Origin: CAINVV01 sp038323575
GTDB lineage: Bacteria; Bacteroidota; Bacteroidia; Bacteroidales; Prolixibacteraceae
Reading direction: 5' to 3'
Assembly: GCA_038323575.1 (NCBI GenBank)
Contig: JBBQHB010000013.1
Coordinates: 12,235 to 76,234, forward strand
DNA: 64,000 bases
Position numbers and translations under genes: made by a program. The notes below the pieces were generated by a model. It did no database searches. It saw only the letters and a program-made list of their open reading frames with translations, and had not been told where the DNA came from. Shown here in pieces: positions 52,835 through 62,872 of this stretch (its first letter is position 1; each line of letters starts with the position of its first letter).

Positions 52835-54679
52835 ATGCAACTTAACCGTTTTACTGTTTGGATGTTCTTCATTTCACTGACCATTAATGGATTTTCACAA
52901 ACCGGGAGTGTCAATGAACCTGTAAGGTATGTCGGAGGGGAATCCATCGATCCAACTGTGCATGAAGGCCGTCTGCGTTATGCGATCGGGGTTGAGAGCC
53001 GCCAGACTGTCCGGGCCAACAGGACACATCCGGAATGGTCGGACGGCTATGGCTGGACTTACAACCATGCCTCCAATCTTTCTTACTGGAAAGGTAAATT
53101 CTACCAGCAATACCTGAGTAACCCGGTGGATGAGCACATTGCTCCCGGTCAGACGCTGGTTTTAACCTCTGCCGATGGCCGGAACTGGGAAAAACCCGTT
53201 GTTGTTTTTCCCCCCTACAAAGCCCCGGCTGGGGTTAAAATTCCCGAAGGATACAGTGGCTACATGATGCACCAACGGATGGGCTTTTATGTAGCCCCGG
53301 ACAGACGGTTACTGATTCTGGGATTCTACGGTCATACGGAGGATCCTTTCCTGGCAGGAGGGATCGGGCGCGTTGTGCGGGAAGCTTACCAAGACGGCAC
53401 TTTCGGGCCGATCTATTTCATCCGTTACAGCAGTCATACCAATTGGAATGAAACCAATACACCCTATCCGTTTTTTATTCGGTCGGACGACAAAGGATTC
53501 GTGGAAGCCTGCAAAGCCCTGCTTGCCGACAAACTGAAAACCATGCAGTGGTGGGATGAAGACCACGGTGTCGACGGTTTCTATTCAATTACTGAAGCCG
53601 GATCCGCATTTAATTATTTTCACCGGAAGGATGGAAAAGTAGTTGGTTTATGGAAGCGCTCCCTGAGCGCCCTGTCGGACGATGGTGTCCATTTCAGCAA
53701 ACCGGTAAAATCTCCAACATTCGTGATGGCGGGAGGTAAACAGTGGGGACAGGCCACAAAAGACGGGCGTTTTGCCTTGTGCTACAACCCGATAGACCTG
53801 GATGAATACCGATACCCTTTGGTCGTTACCACAAGCGATGACGGTATAATTTTCGACAACATGCTTTTGGTACAGGGAGAGGTGCCGCCCCGCCGTTTCA
53901 TGGGACGCTGGAAAGATTTCGGACCCTGTTACATGCGCGGCATTGTTGATGGAAACGGAAATCCTCCCGGAAATGATATGTGGTTAACATACAGCATGAA
54001 CAAAGAGGATATCTGGATCAGCAGAATACCTCTTCCTGTTCGCTACCGTGTAAAAGGCAACATCATCGACAATTTCGACAACATGGAAACCGGCGGAGCG
54101 GTCACAGACTGGAATATTTATGCGCCAAAGTGGGCTCCGGCTGAAGTGGTTGAATTCCCATCCAATAAGAATAAATCGCTTTTGCTCCAGGATAAAGATC
54201 CGTTCGATTATGCCAGGGCGATCCGTGTTTTCCGCGAGTCAAACAATGCTGAAATTACGGTAAGTGTTTGTCCCGGACAGGCCGATAAAGGAGTGTTGGA
54301 GATAGATGTAACAGATCAATACGGCAACAGGCCCATACGCATCAGATTTGACGCCGATGGTCAAATAAAGGCTGCAAATGGAAGCAGGGAGGTGGATTTA
54401 TGCACCTACCAAACGGATATCTGGTACAAACTCAAAATAACGGTTGACGCCAAAATCTTCGGAAGTTATGACATTTCGATCGACGGGAAACAGTTGTTGA
54501 AAGGTGCTCAACTTGCAGAAGCTGTTAAATCGGTAGAAAGGATTTCGTTCAGGACCGGAGCCTACCGGTATCTTCCCAACCGCAGCACCCCGAACCAGGA
54601 TCCGGCAGACCCGCTTCCGGGAGCGGATAAACCGGTTGTTAATGCAAGGTTTTACATCGATGATTTTAGTGCAAAATAA
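52835..54679 (+). CDS. Secreted glycosidase-like propeller protein
   Basis: A 614-aa exported protein with a signal peptide. The sequence reads as a five-/six-bladed propeller resembling sialidase-type or GH43/GH33-like proteins (YLSNPVDEHIAPGQTLVLTSADGRNWEKPVVVFPP, LWKRSLSALSDDGVHFSKPVK, YRYPLVVTTSDDG) followed from about residue 410 by a lectin-like beta-sandwich (FDNMETGGAVTDWNIY ... FYIDDFSAK). No active-site acid was identified, so enzymatic activity is not claimed. It ends the plus-strand operon with the phosphatases. Confidence 0.6.
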   Translation: MQLNRFTVWMFFISLTINGFSQTGSVNEPVRYVGGESIDPTVHEGRLRYAIGVESRQTVRANRTHPEWSDGYGWTYNHASNLSYWKGKFYQQYLSNPVDEHIAPGQTLVLTSADGRNWEKPVVVFPPYKAPAGVKIPEGYSGYMMHQRMGFYVAPDRRLLILGFYGHTEDPFLAGGIGRVVREAYQDGTFGPIYFIRYSSHTNWNETNTPYPFFIRSDDKGFVEACKALLADKLKTMQWWDEDHGVDGFYSITEAGSAFNYFHRKDGKVVGLWKRSLSALSDDGVHFSKPVKSPTFVMAGGKQWGQATKDGRFALCYNPIDLDEYRYPLVVTTSDDGIIFDNMLLVQGEVPPRRFMGRWKDFGPCYMRGIVDGNGNPPGNDMWLTYSMNKEDIWISRIPLPVRYRVKGNIIDNFDNMETGGAVTDWNIYAPKWAPAEVVEFPSNKNKSLLLQDKDPFDYARAIRVFRESNNAEITVSVCPGQADKGVLEIDVTDQYGNRPIRIRFDADGQIKAANGSREVDLCTYQTDIWYKLKITVDAKIFGSYDISIDGKQLLKGAQLAEAVKSVERISFRTGAYRYLPNRSTPNQDPADPLPGADKPVVNARFYIDDFSAK

Positions 54680-54714
54680 TAATTCAATGACCCTTAAATT
54701 CTTACTTTTTGTTA

Positions 54715-54722
54715 TATATTTG
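54715..54722 (+). promoter_or_regulatory. -7 box for the 164-aa protein gene
   Basis: TATATTTG, exact TAnnTTTG, 37 bases before the ATG. Confidence 0.5.
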
Positions 54723-54759
54723 TCCAAATTCAAACAAACTTTCTTTAAAATCTACAACA

Positions 54760-55254
54760 ATGAAAACAAAATCTTTTCCTTTTTATCTTACACTTTTATT
54801 GCTAGTCTCTTCATTTTGTGCACAGGCACAGAATAACCCCATGACAGGTGAATGGAAATTAAACAAAGAAAAAACTGTTATGGCCAATAACCAGATATTC
54901 TTGTTGAAAATAGCCGTTCAGGTTAAGGGAGACAGCTTATTGACAACCCGTACATACCAAAATACTGACGGGCAAGAATACCCTTTCAACGAAAACCTCA
55001 GCTTAAGCGGCAAAGAAAACAAAATCGTTATTTATGACATGCCGAGAACTGCTAAAGCAACCATTTCGAAGGCTGACGGATCAATTATACTCGATTCGAC
55101 TACAACCTTCTACAGAAACGGAGAAGCGGTCAACATGGTGACACAAGAGACATGGAAGGTTGAACCAGACAATAAACTATTGTCTATCAACTCTAAGTTA
55201 ATAACAGCAGGTGGAGAGATTGCTGCAACCAGTTTTTTTGACCGGGTTAAGTAG
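54760..55254 (+). CDS. Small secreted protein of unknown function
   Basis: A 164-aa exported protein (signal peptide MKTKSFPFYLTLLLLVSSFC, cleaved near AQA). The mature part looks like one beta-rich domain with a MTGEWKLNKEKTVM start and repeated short strands (TISKADGSIILDSTTTFYRN), as in many lipocalin-like Bacteroidota proteins. Function unknown. It converges on the gene at 55290. Confidence 0.6.
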   Translation: MKTKSFPFYLTLLLLVSSFCAQAQNNPMTGEWKLNKEKTVMANNQIFLLKIAVQVKGDSLLTTRTYQNTDGQEYPFNENLSLSGKENKIVIYDMPRTAKATISKADGSIILDSTTTFYRNGEAVNMVTQETWKVEPDNKLLSINSKLITAGGEIAATSFFDRVK

Positions 55255-55289
55255 TTTCATAACCAGATAACACTTTTAAGCCGGTTACC

Positions 55290-57461
55290 TTACTTCTCAG
55301 TAAAGAAACCGTGATACCTTCCCATCCAGTAAGGAAGCAGGAAATATGCGCCATCATCTTCAGTTGATCCGTTATTTCCGCTGTCGTACCTGCGGGTATT
55401 CGAATTCCATTTTGAGATAGCTCCTTCTGCAATGGGAATCGGTTTGGTTGATTGTCTGGCTCCCGAACGATCTGTTAATTGATCTGCAGGCAGATCCCAC
55501 CTATGACTGTTGGTCATGGTCCAGTTTATTAAATCCATTGGAAGTTGCTGCAATTCATTGAGTGAAATTTCCAAATCACATTCTTTATTGAAAGCCGTGC
55601 CGGCAATAATATTCCAAAGGGGTATTCTGTCCGGTCGTGCAACTTTCCATGCCCGGTTCAAACTATTACTGCAAAAAGAAAGTAATTGTTCGTCTTTTGT
55701 ATATTGAAAAATATTGTAGAAAGGAAGATAGGTTAAGATGTCATCAGAATGACTATTCTCAAATGGCTCATACATTTTTGCCTGAACTATATTTTCCAGA
55801 TAATGGTGCTGTTGAATTAATGTTTGATAAGCAATTTCAAATTTTTGATTGTTGGTGATATTGTATGCTGTTTTCAGAAATGATAAGATTTGCAGTGAAT
55901 TAAGACCTCTTTCGTACCATCTGAATGGTGATACATTCAATGAATCAGGCGTCCAAATAGCCCATTGCGTAGGTTTGCCGTCAAAATCAATGAGCTGAAA
56001 ATTATTGTCAACAATGTGGGTCATAATCCTGTCAATCAGTTTTTTTACCTTCTCCTTCATTTCTCCTTCAGCAACCAGATTGTAAAAGAGTGGAATAGCA
56101 AACATATGACCAACAATTTCGTCAGAACTGGCGTCATCCAACCATTTCCATTTTCCATCGCCAGAAAGATGCCACTCTTTTGGGTATGGTGATCGTGATT
56201 TAACAATTGTATCATTAGCACGGGCAAAGGACCTGGCTGGCAAACCAGGTATTCCCGTAACTGTTTCCAACCTCTCCAACGCCTCAAAAGTTCTTAATGC
56301 ATTTATCTTCGCCTCCGGATCTTTTGTTACTGAAAACCTGTAACATTCTGCAGCCAGGTAAATTGAAGTCCAAAGCCCGTCGTTATCGTTGTTTGTGGTT
56401 TGATTAGATGACAGATCTCCCGGAATGATTAGGCGGGAAGGACTAACAAGACCGTATCGTTCATGTCTTTTTTGTATCCTTTGCTCAAAATAGTCTGCCT
56501 TTTGCGCCAATGTCATTTTAATTTCCTGAATCTGACTGATACCTTCGGGTGATGCAATCCAGGTTGTATGTGAATCGACAGGGAGAATATCATTCACTTT
56601 GTCGTTATTCAACCATCTCTTCCCACTGTAATAATGCCAGAGACTATCTTTTTTTATTGCACCTCTGCCGGTGCCGAGCCATAAACAATTTTCAACGACA
56701 CGGATAGTTGTAACAGGACCGTATGGCAGACCATCGTTTCCCTTCAATAACCAATTCTCTCCATTCTCAGCGATGGATCCGACAGAAACAAGTCCTCCAA
56801 AAATTACTTCCGCTTTTTTATTATTGCTTTGTAAGGAAAAGTAAGTGCGTTTCAATCCGGCAGCCATCAGGCTCTTGTCCATGTCGATCCATTTCCCGGC
56901 CGTCAGTCGCAAAAGCCCGTCTGTTGTCGCAACCCAAAGATCATTCCTGGGATCTTTTACAACGGCGTTTACTCTTTTGCCCGATGTAAAAGGTATGGAA
57001 TTCCAGGTTCCGTCATAAGTTAGCAATCCATTTGTTGTACCTACCTGAATCGATTTTGAATCTTCACTCCTCAGGCACAATATCGTATCATGCCTCGCAA
57101 AATCAGGAAGTTCGATTATCTTTGTATCTCCCTCTTTTTGTATGGAATGGACTGAAGCCAGCCAGATCTCACCTTTAATTCCAATGGTTGCAGTCCGCCA
57201 ATCCGTGCCTGAGGGTTTGCCCTCCCATGTGCCGTCTCTTAGTCTGAAAACTCCGTTTGAAGTGACTGCAACAAGGCTGTTTGCATTCCGGAACAGTTTC
57301 ACTACATTTTTACCTGCCTGAGCAGGGAGTTGTACTTCTGTTTTTATCTCCTGCAAATAAGGTTGAAGCCTTATCCCTGATATTTTTTGTCCTGCTAAAA
57401 GAAAGTGGCAATTTAAAAATATAACAGTCAAAAAAACTACTGGGGGCACCTTCGGATTCAT
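55290..57461 (-). CDS. Propeller + alpha/alpha-toroid secreted protein
   Basis: A 723-aa exported protein. Residues about 35-310 are two-component-regulator-type propeller repeats (SNGVFRLRDGTWEG, TTNGLLTYDGTWNSIPF, TTDGLLRLTAGKWI, GTGRGAIKKDSLWHYY). From about 340 on, helical repeats (DNDGLWTSIYLAAECYRFSVTKDPEA, ALRTFEALERLETVTGIPGLPARS) recall the alpha/alpha-barrel of glycoside hydrolases and lyases, but no family is firm. Last gene of the minus-strand operon with two oxidoreductases and a phosphatase. Confidence 0.65.
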   Translation of the reverse strand: MNPKVPPVVFLTVIFLNCHFLLAGQKISGIRLQPYLQEIKTEVQLPAQAGKNVVKLFRNANSLVAVTSNGVFRLRDGTWEGKPSGTDWRTATIGIKGEIWLASVHSIQKEGDTKIIELPDFARHDTILCLRSEDSKSIQVGTTNGLLTYDGTWNSIPFTSGKRVNAVVKDPRNDLWVATTDGLLRLTAGKWIDMDKSLMAAGLKRTYFSLQSNNKKAEVIFGGLVSVGSIAENGENWLLKGNDGLPYGPVTTIRVVENCLWLGTGRGAIKKDSLWHYYSGKRWLNNDKVNDILPVDSHTTWIASPEGISQIQEIKMTLAQKADYFEQRIQKRHERYGLVSPSRLIIPGDLSSNQTTNNDNDGLWTSIYLAAECYRFSVTKDPEAKINALRTFEALERLETVTGIPGLPARSFARANDTIVKSRSPYPKEWHLSGDGKWKWLDDASSDEIVGHMFAIPLFYNLVAEGEMKEKVKKLIDRIMTHIVDNNFQLIDFDGKPTQWAIWTPDSLNVSPFRWYERGLNSLQILSFLKTAYNITNNQKFEIAYQTLIQQHHYLENIVQAKMYEPFENSHSDDILTYLPFYNIFQYTKDEQLLSFCSNSLNRAWKVARPDRIPLWNIIAGTAFNKECDLEISLNELQQLPMDLINWTMTNSHRWDLPADQLTDRSGARQSTKPIPIAEGAISKWNSNTRRYDSGNNGSTEDDGAYFLLPYWMGRYHGFFTEK

Positions 57462-57500
57462 CTCGGGATTATTTAAATATTGCTAAAAACATTTTTTAAC

Positions 57501-58844
57501 CTACAACTTCATCTCCCAACCTTTTTCATAGGTCCGGGACCAATATCCGACGGCTTCCGGATCATTTAGAATATGCCCGTTTTTTGGATCCGTGTTCAGG
57601 GACCTGCCAACCCTTTGTGAAATATTTCCCAGTTGCACAAGCAGGGTGCTTTTGAATCCCGACTCAAGATCCGAATTAAGCTTGCCGCCGTTGATAATTC
57701 CATCAAACATGTTCTGGATGTGAATAGCATCGATCCGTTCAGACGGATTGGAAAGGTCACGCGGATCAATTTTCTGTTGGTCCTTTACCTCCTTAACGAT
57801 TTTGCCCTGGAGGTCGAAGATGGTATAGCCGTTTCCGCTTGGTATAAGCAAACTTCCTGTTTCACCATAAAACACGACACCAACCGAACTTCCTTCTATG
57901 GGTTTACCATTGCAGCTTCGCCCTTCCCACGACATGGATACACCTTTGTCAAAATCAAGGTTAATTACCTGTGTATCCGGAGTCTCCCAGTCGTCTTTGT
58001 ACCTGAACCGACCACCGTTTGAGCTGACCCTGACGGGAAAATCGACATCCATTCCCCAGCGCAGCAGGTCAATCATGTGCGTGCCGTTGTTCAGCGCTTC
58101 TCCCGTGCCCCAATGCCAGAACCAATGCCAGTTATAGTGCAAAAAATTGTCTTTGAATTCCTTCCTGGGTGCCGGACCCTGCCAAAGGTCCCAATTGAGC
58201 CATGAAGGAACTTCCATTTTTTTGCCGGTTCCGATTGGTCCCCTGTTGTTGGTATACCAGCCTTTACCGAAATAAACATTTCCGATGGCCCCGTTCTTTA
58301 ACTCCTGAATTCCTTTTACCACATTCGGCCATGACCGGCGCTGGTTCCCCATTTGAATTACTTTCCCATATCTGCCGGCAGCTTCCACCAGCATTTCACC
58401 TTCACGGGGATTATGGCTGCATGGTTTTTCGACATAGACATGCTTCCCTGCCTGAAGTGCCAGCAACGACGCCGGAGCATGCCAGTGATCGGGGGCCGCG
58501 ATGACAAGGGCATCAATATCCTTGCTTTCCAGAGATTTTCGAAAATCAACAAACCCCTTTGGAACAATGGTTTGCCTGTCTTTAATTGCTTCTATACATG
58601 AAGTAATGGCCCTTGAGTCCACATCACAGATATGGGCTACTTCACTGTTCTCCTGGAAGGCGAAATTTTTAGCCAGGGCCTTCCCGCGGGAATTAACACC
58701 CATCATGGAGACCACAATTTTATTGTTTGCCCCAACGATCCGAGCATAACTTTTGGCGCTGAATCCCGGAAGGATTCCGCCGAACGATAATACAGAAGTT
58801 CCTAAAACTGTTTTCTTAACGAAATCCCTTTTTGAATTATCCAT
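57501..58844 (-). CDS. Exported Gfo/Idh/MocA-family oxidoreductase (larger copy)
   Basis: A 447-aa NAD(P)-dependent sugar oxidoreductase. It starts MDNSKRDFVKKTVLGTSVLSFGGILPG, a leader of the exported type with KR before the hydrophobic stretch; the domain begins IVVSMMGVNSRGKALAK (G-x-N-x-R-G-x-x-L), has EKPCSHNPREGEMLVEAA and RRSWPNVVKGIQELKNGAIG. The 50-residue leader followed by the Rossmann fold is typical for periplasmic Bacteroidota members. A sugar or polyol substrate is expected. Likely an operon with the copy at 58862, 17 bases upstream. Confidence 0.92.
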   Translation of the reverse strand: MDNSKRDFVKKTVLGTSVLSFGGILPGFSAKSYARIVGANNKIVVSMMGVNSRGKALAKNFAFQENSEVAHICDVDSRAITSCIEAIKDRQTIVPKGFVDFRKSLESKDIDALVIAAPDHWHAPASLLALQAGKHVYVEKPCSHNPREGEMLVEAAGRYGKVIQMGNQRRSWPNVVKGIQELKNGAIGNVYFGKGWYTNNRGPIGTGKKMEVPSWLNWDLWQGPAPRKEFKDNFLHYNWHWFWHWGTGEALNNGTHMIDLLRWGMDVDFPVRVSSNGGRFRYKDDWETPDTQVINLDFDKGVSMSWEGRSCNGKPIEGSSVGVVFYGETGSLLIPSGNGYTIFDLQGKIVKEVKDQQKIDPRDLSNPSERIDAIHIQNMFDGIINGGKLNSDLESGFKSTLLVQLGNISQRVGRSLNTDPKNGHILNDPEAVGYWSRTYEKGWEMKL

Positions 58845-58861
58845 ATGCTTAATTTTTATAT

Positions 58862-59896
58862 TTAGATTTTAGATGAGGCTTCAGCGGCAGTTCGCATCAC
58901 AGATTCCATCAGAACAGCTGCGCCGCCGCTAACTTTGCTACAGTCTGCCGCTTCCATAAAGGCAAGAATTTCAAGCGTTTCTTCTTCCCTGACGGGAATA
59001 TCTCCTGTCCTGAAAAAATTAATGATCTGCACAAGCAGCGGATTGTAGCCTGAATAACCGCCAAGAACAGAAATGTCCTTTTCGCCAAATACTGTCCCGC
59101 CGTATTCTGCCTTACCCTTCCTGATCCCGCGGAAAGTCCCGATTCTGCCGTCATTCCAGGTACCGATAACCAGATCAGTATCCTCGTTGGATATCCTCAC
59201 CACGCTTATGCATCCGGTTCCCATGGCGGCAAAAAGGGTTTCAACCCCGTGTATGCCGTACCAGAACAGATCGGGGTGCGTTTTTTCCAGTTTTGCCGGG
59301 CTGTAGGTTTCTGCCCCAAGCACCCTCCCGAATTTGCCCGAACGAACCTCATCCATGCCGGCAATGTACCGGAGGGATGAACTAGAAAAGAGGGGGACTT
59401 TGTATTTTCTTGCCGTTTCGAAAATTACCATTGCATCTGCAAGTGAAGCAGTCATCGGTTTATCGATAAACATTGGTTTTCCTGCCTTAATAACCGGTAT
59501 TGCCTGTTCAAGATGCAATCTTCCGTCGTTGGTTTCGAGCATGACTACATCGGCTTCGGCAATCAGTTCTGAAACAGATTGCACGATTTTTACCCCGAGT
59601 TTCTTAACCTCTTCCGTATATCCGGGAATTCTTTCCACACTGCTGGCGATATCGCGGCTGCCATTCGGATAGGCTGCAACCACCCTGTATCCTGAAAACT
59701 CTGCCCCGGCACCCGGGTTGTTCAAAGCCTTGGTAAAGGCAACACAGTGAGAGGTATCCAGGCCTATCATGCCAATTTTTTTACCCTGATTTGCATCAGA
59801 CTGACCCAATGCATTCACCGTTCCACCGGCAATACTTAAAGCTGTCCCTGCAAATACAGTTCTTTCGATGAATTTTCTACGGTTCGTTGCATCCAT
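58862..59896 (-). CDS. Exported Gfo/Idh/MocA-family oxidoreductase (smaller copy)
   Basis: A 344-aa oxidoreductase. Twin-arginine-type leader MDATNRRKFIERTVFAGTAL (NRRKF), then KKIGMIGLDTSHCVAFTKALN, which lacks the usual G-x-G-x-x-G and has a short, different nucleotide loop, and FIDKPMTASLADAMVIFETA (the E/DKP motif). Members of this branch are smaller and their cofactor use is uncertain. Encoded 62 bases after the metallophosphoesterase at 59959 and 17 bases before the larger oxidoreductase. Confidence 0.85.
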   Translation of the reverse strand: MDATNRRKFIERTVFAGTALSIAGGTVNALGQSDANQGKKIGMIGLDTSHCVAFTKALNNPGAGAEFSGYRVVAAYPNGSRDIASSVERIPGYTEEVKKLGVKIVQSVSELIAEADVVMLETNDGRLHLEQAIPVIKAGKPMFIDKPMTASLADAMVIFETARKYKVPLFSSSSLRYIAGMDEVRSGKFGRVLGAETYSPAKLEKTHPDLFWYGIHGVETLFAAMGTGCISVVRISNEDTDLVIGTWNDGRIGTFRGIRKGKAEYGGTVFGEKDISVLGGYSGYNPLLVQIINFFRTGDIPVREEETLEILAFMEAADCSKVSGGAAVLMESVMRTAAEASSKI

Positions 59897-59958
59897 ATTT
59901 TTCTAGTTTGGTTCATTAGCTTCTTTACGTTACCGGATATTTCCGGCAAAAATGGCGA

Positions 59959-61857
59959 TTAATGAAGGAACGATTTAAAATCTGCCGGTTTCCAATCCTC
60001 TTCTCCGGCCCTTTTTGAATAGACCCTGAGTTTCGGATCTCCATTTTTCGTAACATATTCGATTCTTACCGGGTGAAGTCCTTTTTTCAGTGCGATGTTG
60101 CCCTGATCTCCGCCCTTCGACGGATTCCTGTCTAGTATTACCAATTTGTTGTCAAGGTATAACCGGCAGGCATAATCGGCTTTGATGCGGAAAAGGGTGA
60201 ACTGATCATCCGGCACTGAAACGTAACCTGTATATACCAGACCCCAGTTGTCGTGGCGTTTGGAAAGATCGGTAACGATAAAATTGGTGGCAACACCTGT
60301 GGATATAGCTTCCAGTTTGGAGAAATCAGGCATTTCCTTCCATACACCTTCGTAATAAGCGTATTCCAGACCTTTTTCAGGATTTGCTGCAGCAGTGGGT
60401 TCCAGATAGGCAGTCTTTTCAAAAGTGCGGCTCTCAGTAGCCGAGAATTCATTTTTACTGTTTTTCAGGTAAAAAGAAAGTTTGCTTGTCTGGCTGATGC
60501 CGATTGGATTGTCATATTTCAGATCGATTGAATTGTTAACAATAACCCTGGCGTCAAGATTTGAAAAGGGATGATTGAACGGAACCGTCATCGTATCGAG
60601 AAATAAACTGATCTCCTTGTCAATAAATTCCGGCTGTGTGGGTTTTACTTCAATCTGGCTTCTTCCGGATAGTGCAAACTCTTTGTAATCAGGATTGTCA
60701 TATTTAAACTGCCAGTCAAAAAGTAACAGGTCGATGGCAGAATAATCCAGCGGTCTGGCGGTGACAAGCGGTATTTCAATGAATTGGCTACTCTCAGGAG
60801 CTGCCTCAAGTTGTATGTTTGGGTTTGCAATCTGAAGCTGGTGATGGTGGAAAAAGTTGATGGATATTTTCAGTTTTGATTTTGTCGGATTTTTGACAGA
60901 GATGTAAAGTGTTCCGTTGGTAAACTTCTCTCCCCTATTGCAAAGCAAAACATTTTTCAATGCTGCATTCACAATCAATGGTTTGGCCAAAGCTTCCGTT
61001 TTTTCATTGCTGATATCATGTGGCAGAATACCATCCAGCCGGAGGTTTGCAATCACAGGACCGCTATTGGCCATTGTAACCCATGAAATATGGTCAAATT
61101 CACCAAAATAGTTTCCGCGCAAAGCGCTGCCTGCACCGGTTGTTGAGAGAATATAATAATTTGAACCGTTCTTTTCTGTCTGGTGATAATGGTGCTCGTG
61201 TCCGGCGATAACCGTAAATTTCCTGCCTTTCAGCGCTGCTTCAATCTCCTCAAAACGCCCATCGGTTTTATAAGTCCAGATGGGATGGTGCGTCAGCACA
61301 AATGTCCAATGTACCCCGGAATTCTCCTTTAAGGTATTTAGCACAAAATCTGTTTGTTTCCTGGTAAGGTTATAATCATCATCATCGTTACTGTCCAGAA
61401 TTACAAACAACGTCTTCTTGTAGGTAAAACTGTAGTATCTCCTTCCGTAACGCTTTTCCCACTCTTTTTCCATGACCTTATTGGTGATGTCGTGGTTGCC
61501 CGGAAGATAAAAAAACGGCATTTTCAAAACAGATATAGTATGATTCACCTCTGCCCATTGTTTGGTGATTTGAGCCGTATCCGTCGTGTACCCCGAAATC
61601 AGGTCTCCTACACTCAATACGAATTCAGGCTGCATCAGGTTAAGCTTTTTAACGGCATCCTCAAAAACACCTGGCCGGCAACCGCCATTCCGATCCGAAA
61701 CAATCGCAAATTGAAAATTTTCAGGATTGTTGTTGAAATCCAGATTGGTCCATGGTTTACTTGCAGTGGTAACATCCGACCTAAAAGGTTTACGCTGACC
61801 ACATCCTGACAAAAGAATTACAAGCACAATTCCAAGAAAAAACAAATGAGTTCTCAT
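59959..61857 (-). CDS. Metallophosphoesterase lipoprotein with C-terminal PA14-like domain
   Basis: A 632-aa lipoprotein (lipobox LLSGCGQ). The calcineurin-type domain has VSDRNGG, VGDLISGY, PGNHDITN, LTHHPIW and AGHEHHYH. A middle region of beta-sandwich character follows, and residues about 535-625 (DDQFTLFRIKADYACRLYLDNKLVILDRN ... ALKKGLHPVRIEYV) read as a PA14-like carbohydrate-binding domain. It is the first gene of the minus-strand operon. Confidence 0.9.
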   Translation of the reverse strand: MRTHLFFLGIVLVILLSGCGQRKPFRSDVTTASKPWTNLDFNNNPENFQFAIVSDRNGGCRPGVFEDAVKKLNLMQPEFVLSVGDLISGYTTDTAQITKQWAEVNHTISVLKMPFFYLPGNHDITNKVMEKEWEKRYGRRYYSFTYKKTLFVILDSNDDDDYNLTRKQTDFVLNTLKENSGVHWTFVLTHHPIWTYKTDGRFEEIEAALKGRKFTVIAGHEHHYHQTEKNGSNYYILSTTGAGSALRGNYFGEFDHISWVTMANSGPVIANLRLDGILPHDISNEKTEALAKPLIVNAALKNVLLCNRGEKFTNGTLYISVKNPTKSKLKISINFFHHHQLQIANPNIQLEAAPESSQFIEIPLVTARPLDYSAIDLLLFDWQFKYDNPDYKEFALSGRSQIEVKPTQPEFIDKEISLFLDTMTVPFNHPFSNLDARVIVNNSIDLKYDNPIGISQTSKLSFYLKNSKNEFSATESRTFEKTAYLEPTAAANPEKGLEYAYYEGVWKEMPDFSKLEAISTGVATNFIVTDLSKRHDNWGLVYTGYVSVPDDQFTLFRIKADYACRLYLDNKLVILDRNPSKGGDQGNIALKKGLHPVRIEYVTKNGDPKLRVYSKRAGEEDWKPADFKSFLH

Positions 61858-62872
61858 CTCGAAGTAGTTAGTTAAATGAGGATATTAGAAATACTAGTAT
61901 ACAAATAGTTGTTGCAAATATCATAATCAAAAAAAGGGAAAATTGCAGCTAAAAGCAGTTATAATTTATGAATCTAAGCTCCCCCGACTTATTCTATTTA
62001 AAGATAAAAAAGTTTTTGGACCGAATGGCATAATTCCCAAAAAATCCGGCTGATAATTTGGCCGCCATCCAGGCTGTCATGCCAGGCCCTTACCGCCGTT
62101 GCCTATGACTTGCCATAGAATAATGAACTTAATAGAAATGAAGAGGAAGAGGATCAGAATCTTGAAAATTTTCTGCTAAACAATATGCTTTCACCTTGAT
62201 TATAGCATTTCGAAAGCGCTTATGTTGACAAAACGGGCAATTTCAATTTATCTGCTTCAAAAATATCCCTAAACTGAATCTGAAAAATGCACAGGTAGTT
62301 ATATAAACAAATAATATAATCTAAACCTATTATTATTCTGTTATAATGCATGTTATGATAATTACAAAATCGATTAATTAAACCTGACTGACCATAAAAT
62401 CAATCAAGATTTCCTTCCTGAAAATCCCTTCTATGGACAACCGCCGATTTTTTTTGTCCATTATCCGATTCTGGGTGGGATAAAATAACAATGTTCCGGA
62501 TAATTATTTCTACATTTGATCAGATTTTTCCGGCACCTCAGTTCATAAACAATTAAAAAAGTTCTGTTTTTTCCCAGTGACAAACAGTTGAACGCTTTCC
62601 GAAATCTCAAAAACGGTGTTTTCGCCCTGCAAAAGGTCAGAAATTGGCAGCAATTGTCTTCCTCCGGAAAATTTGCCAAAAACAACAGCGAAAAAGGCAA
62701 AATTGTATTTGACCCTGGGAAACCGGAAAATTATTTAAAAAACTAATTAAATATTTTTTTACGGAATAATTTATTTAGTCTGTGATATAGCATTGGTATG
62801 GTTGTGTTAAACCAATTATAAGGTTGTGATTTTACCTGCTTGAATTTTCCTAATTTTACCTGTTTTACAGCG
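61858..62872. other. Gene-free kilobase
   Basis: AT-rich and without a convincing gene. A 79-codon open frame at 62461-62700 (minus) was judged accidental. It probably contains the promoter of the minus-strand operon starting at 61857 and the 3' end of the gene at 62873. No repeat array or tRNA seen. Confidence 0.5.

Noticed and set aside
62461..62700. 79-codon gene on the minus strand
   Set aside because: Composition is Cys/Phe-rich and atypical, there is no plausible start context, and no homology is apparent.
61858..62872. SusC/SusD genes or a regulator for the phosphatase region
   Set aside because: No frame of adequate length or recognisable motif in the kilobase upstream of the operon.
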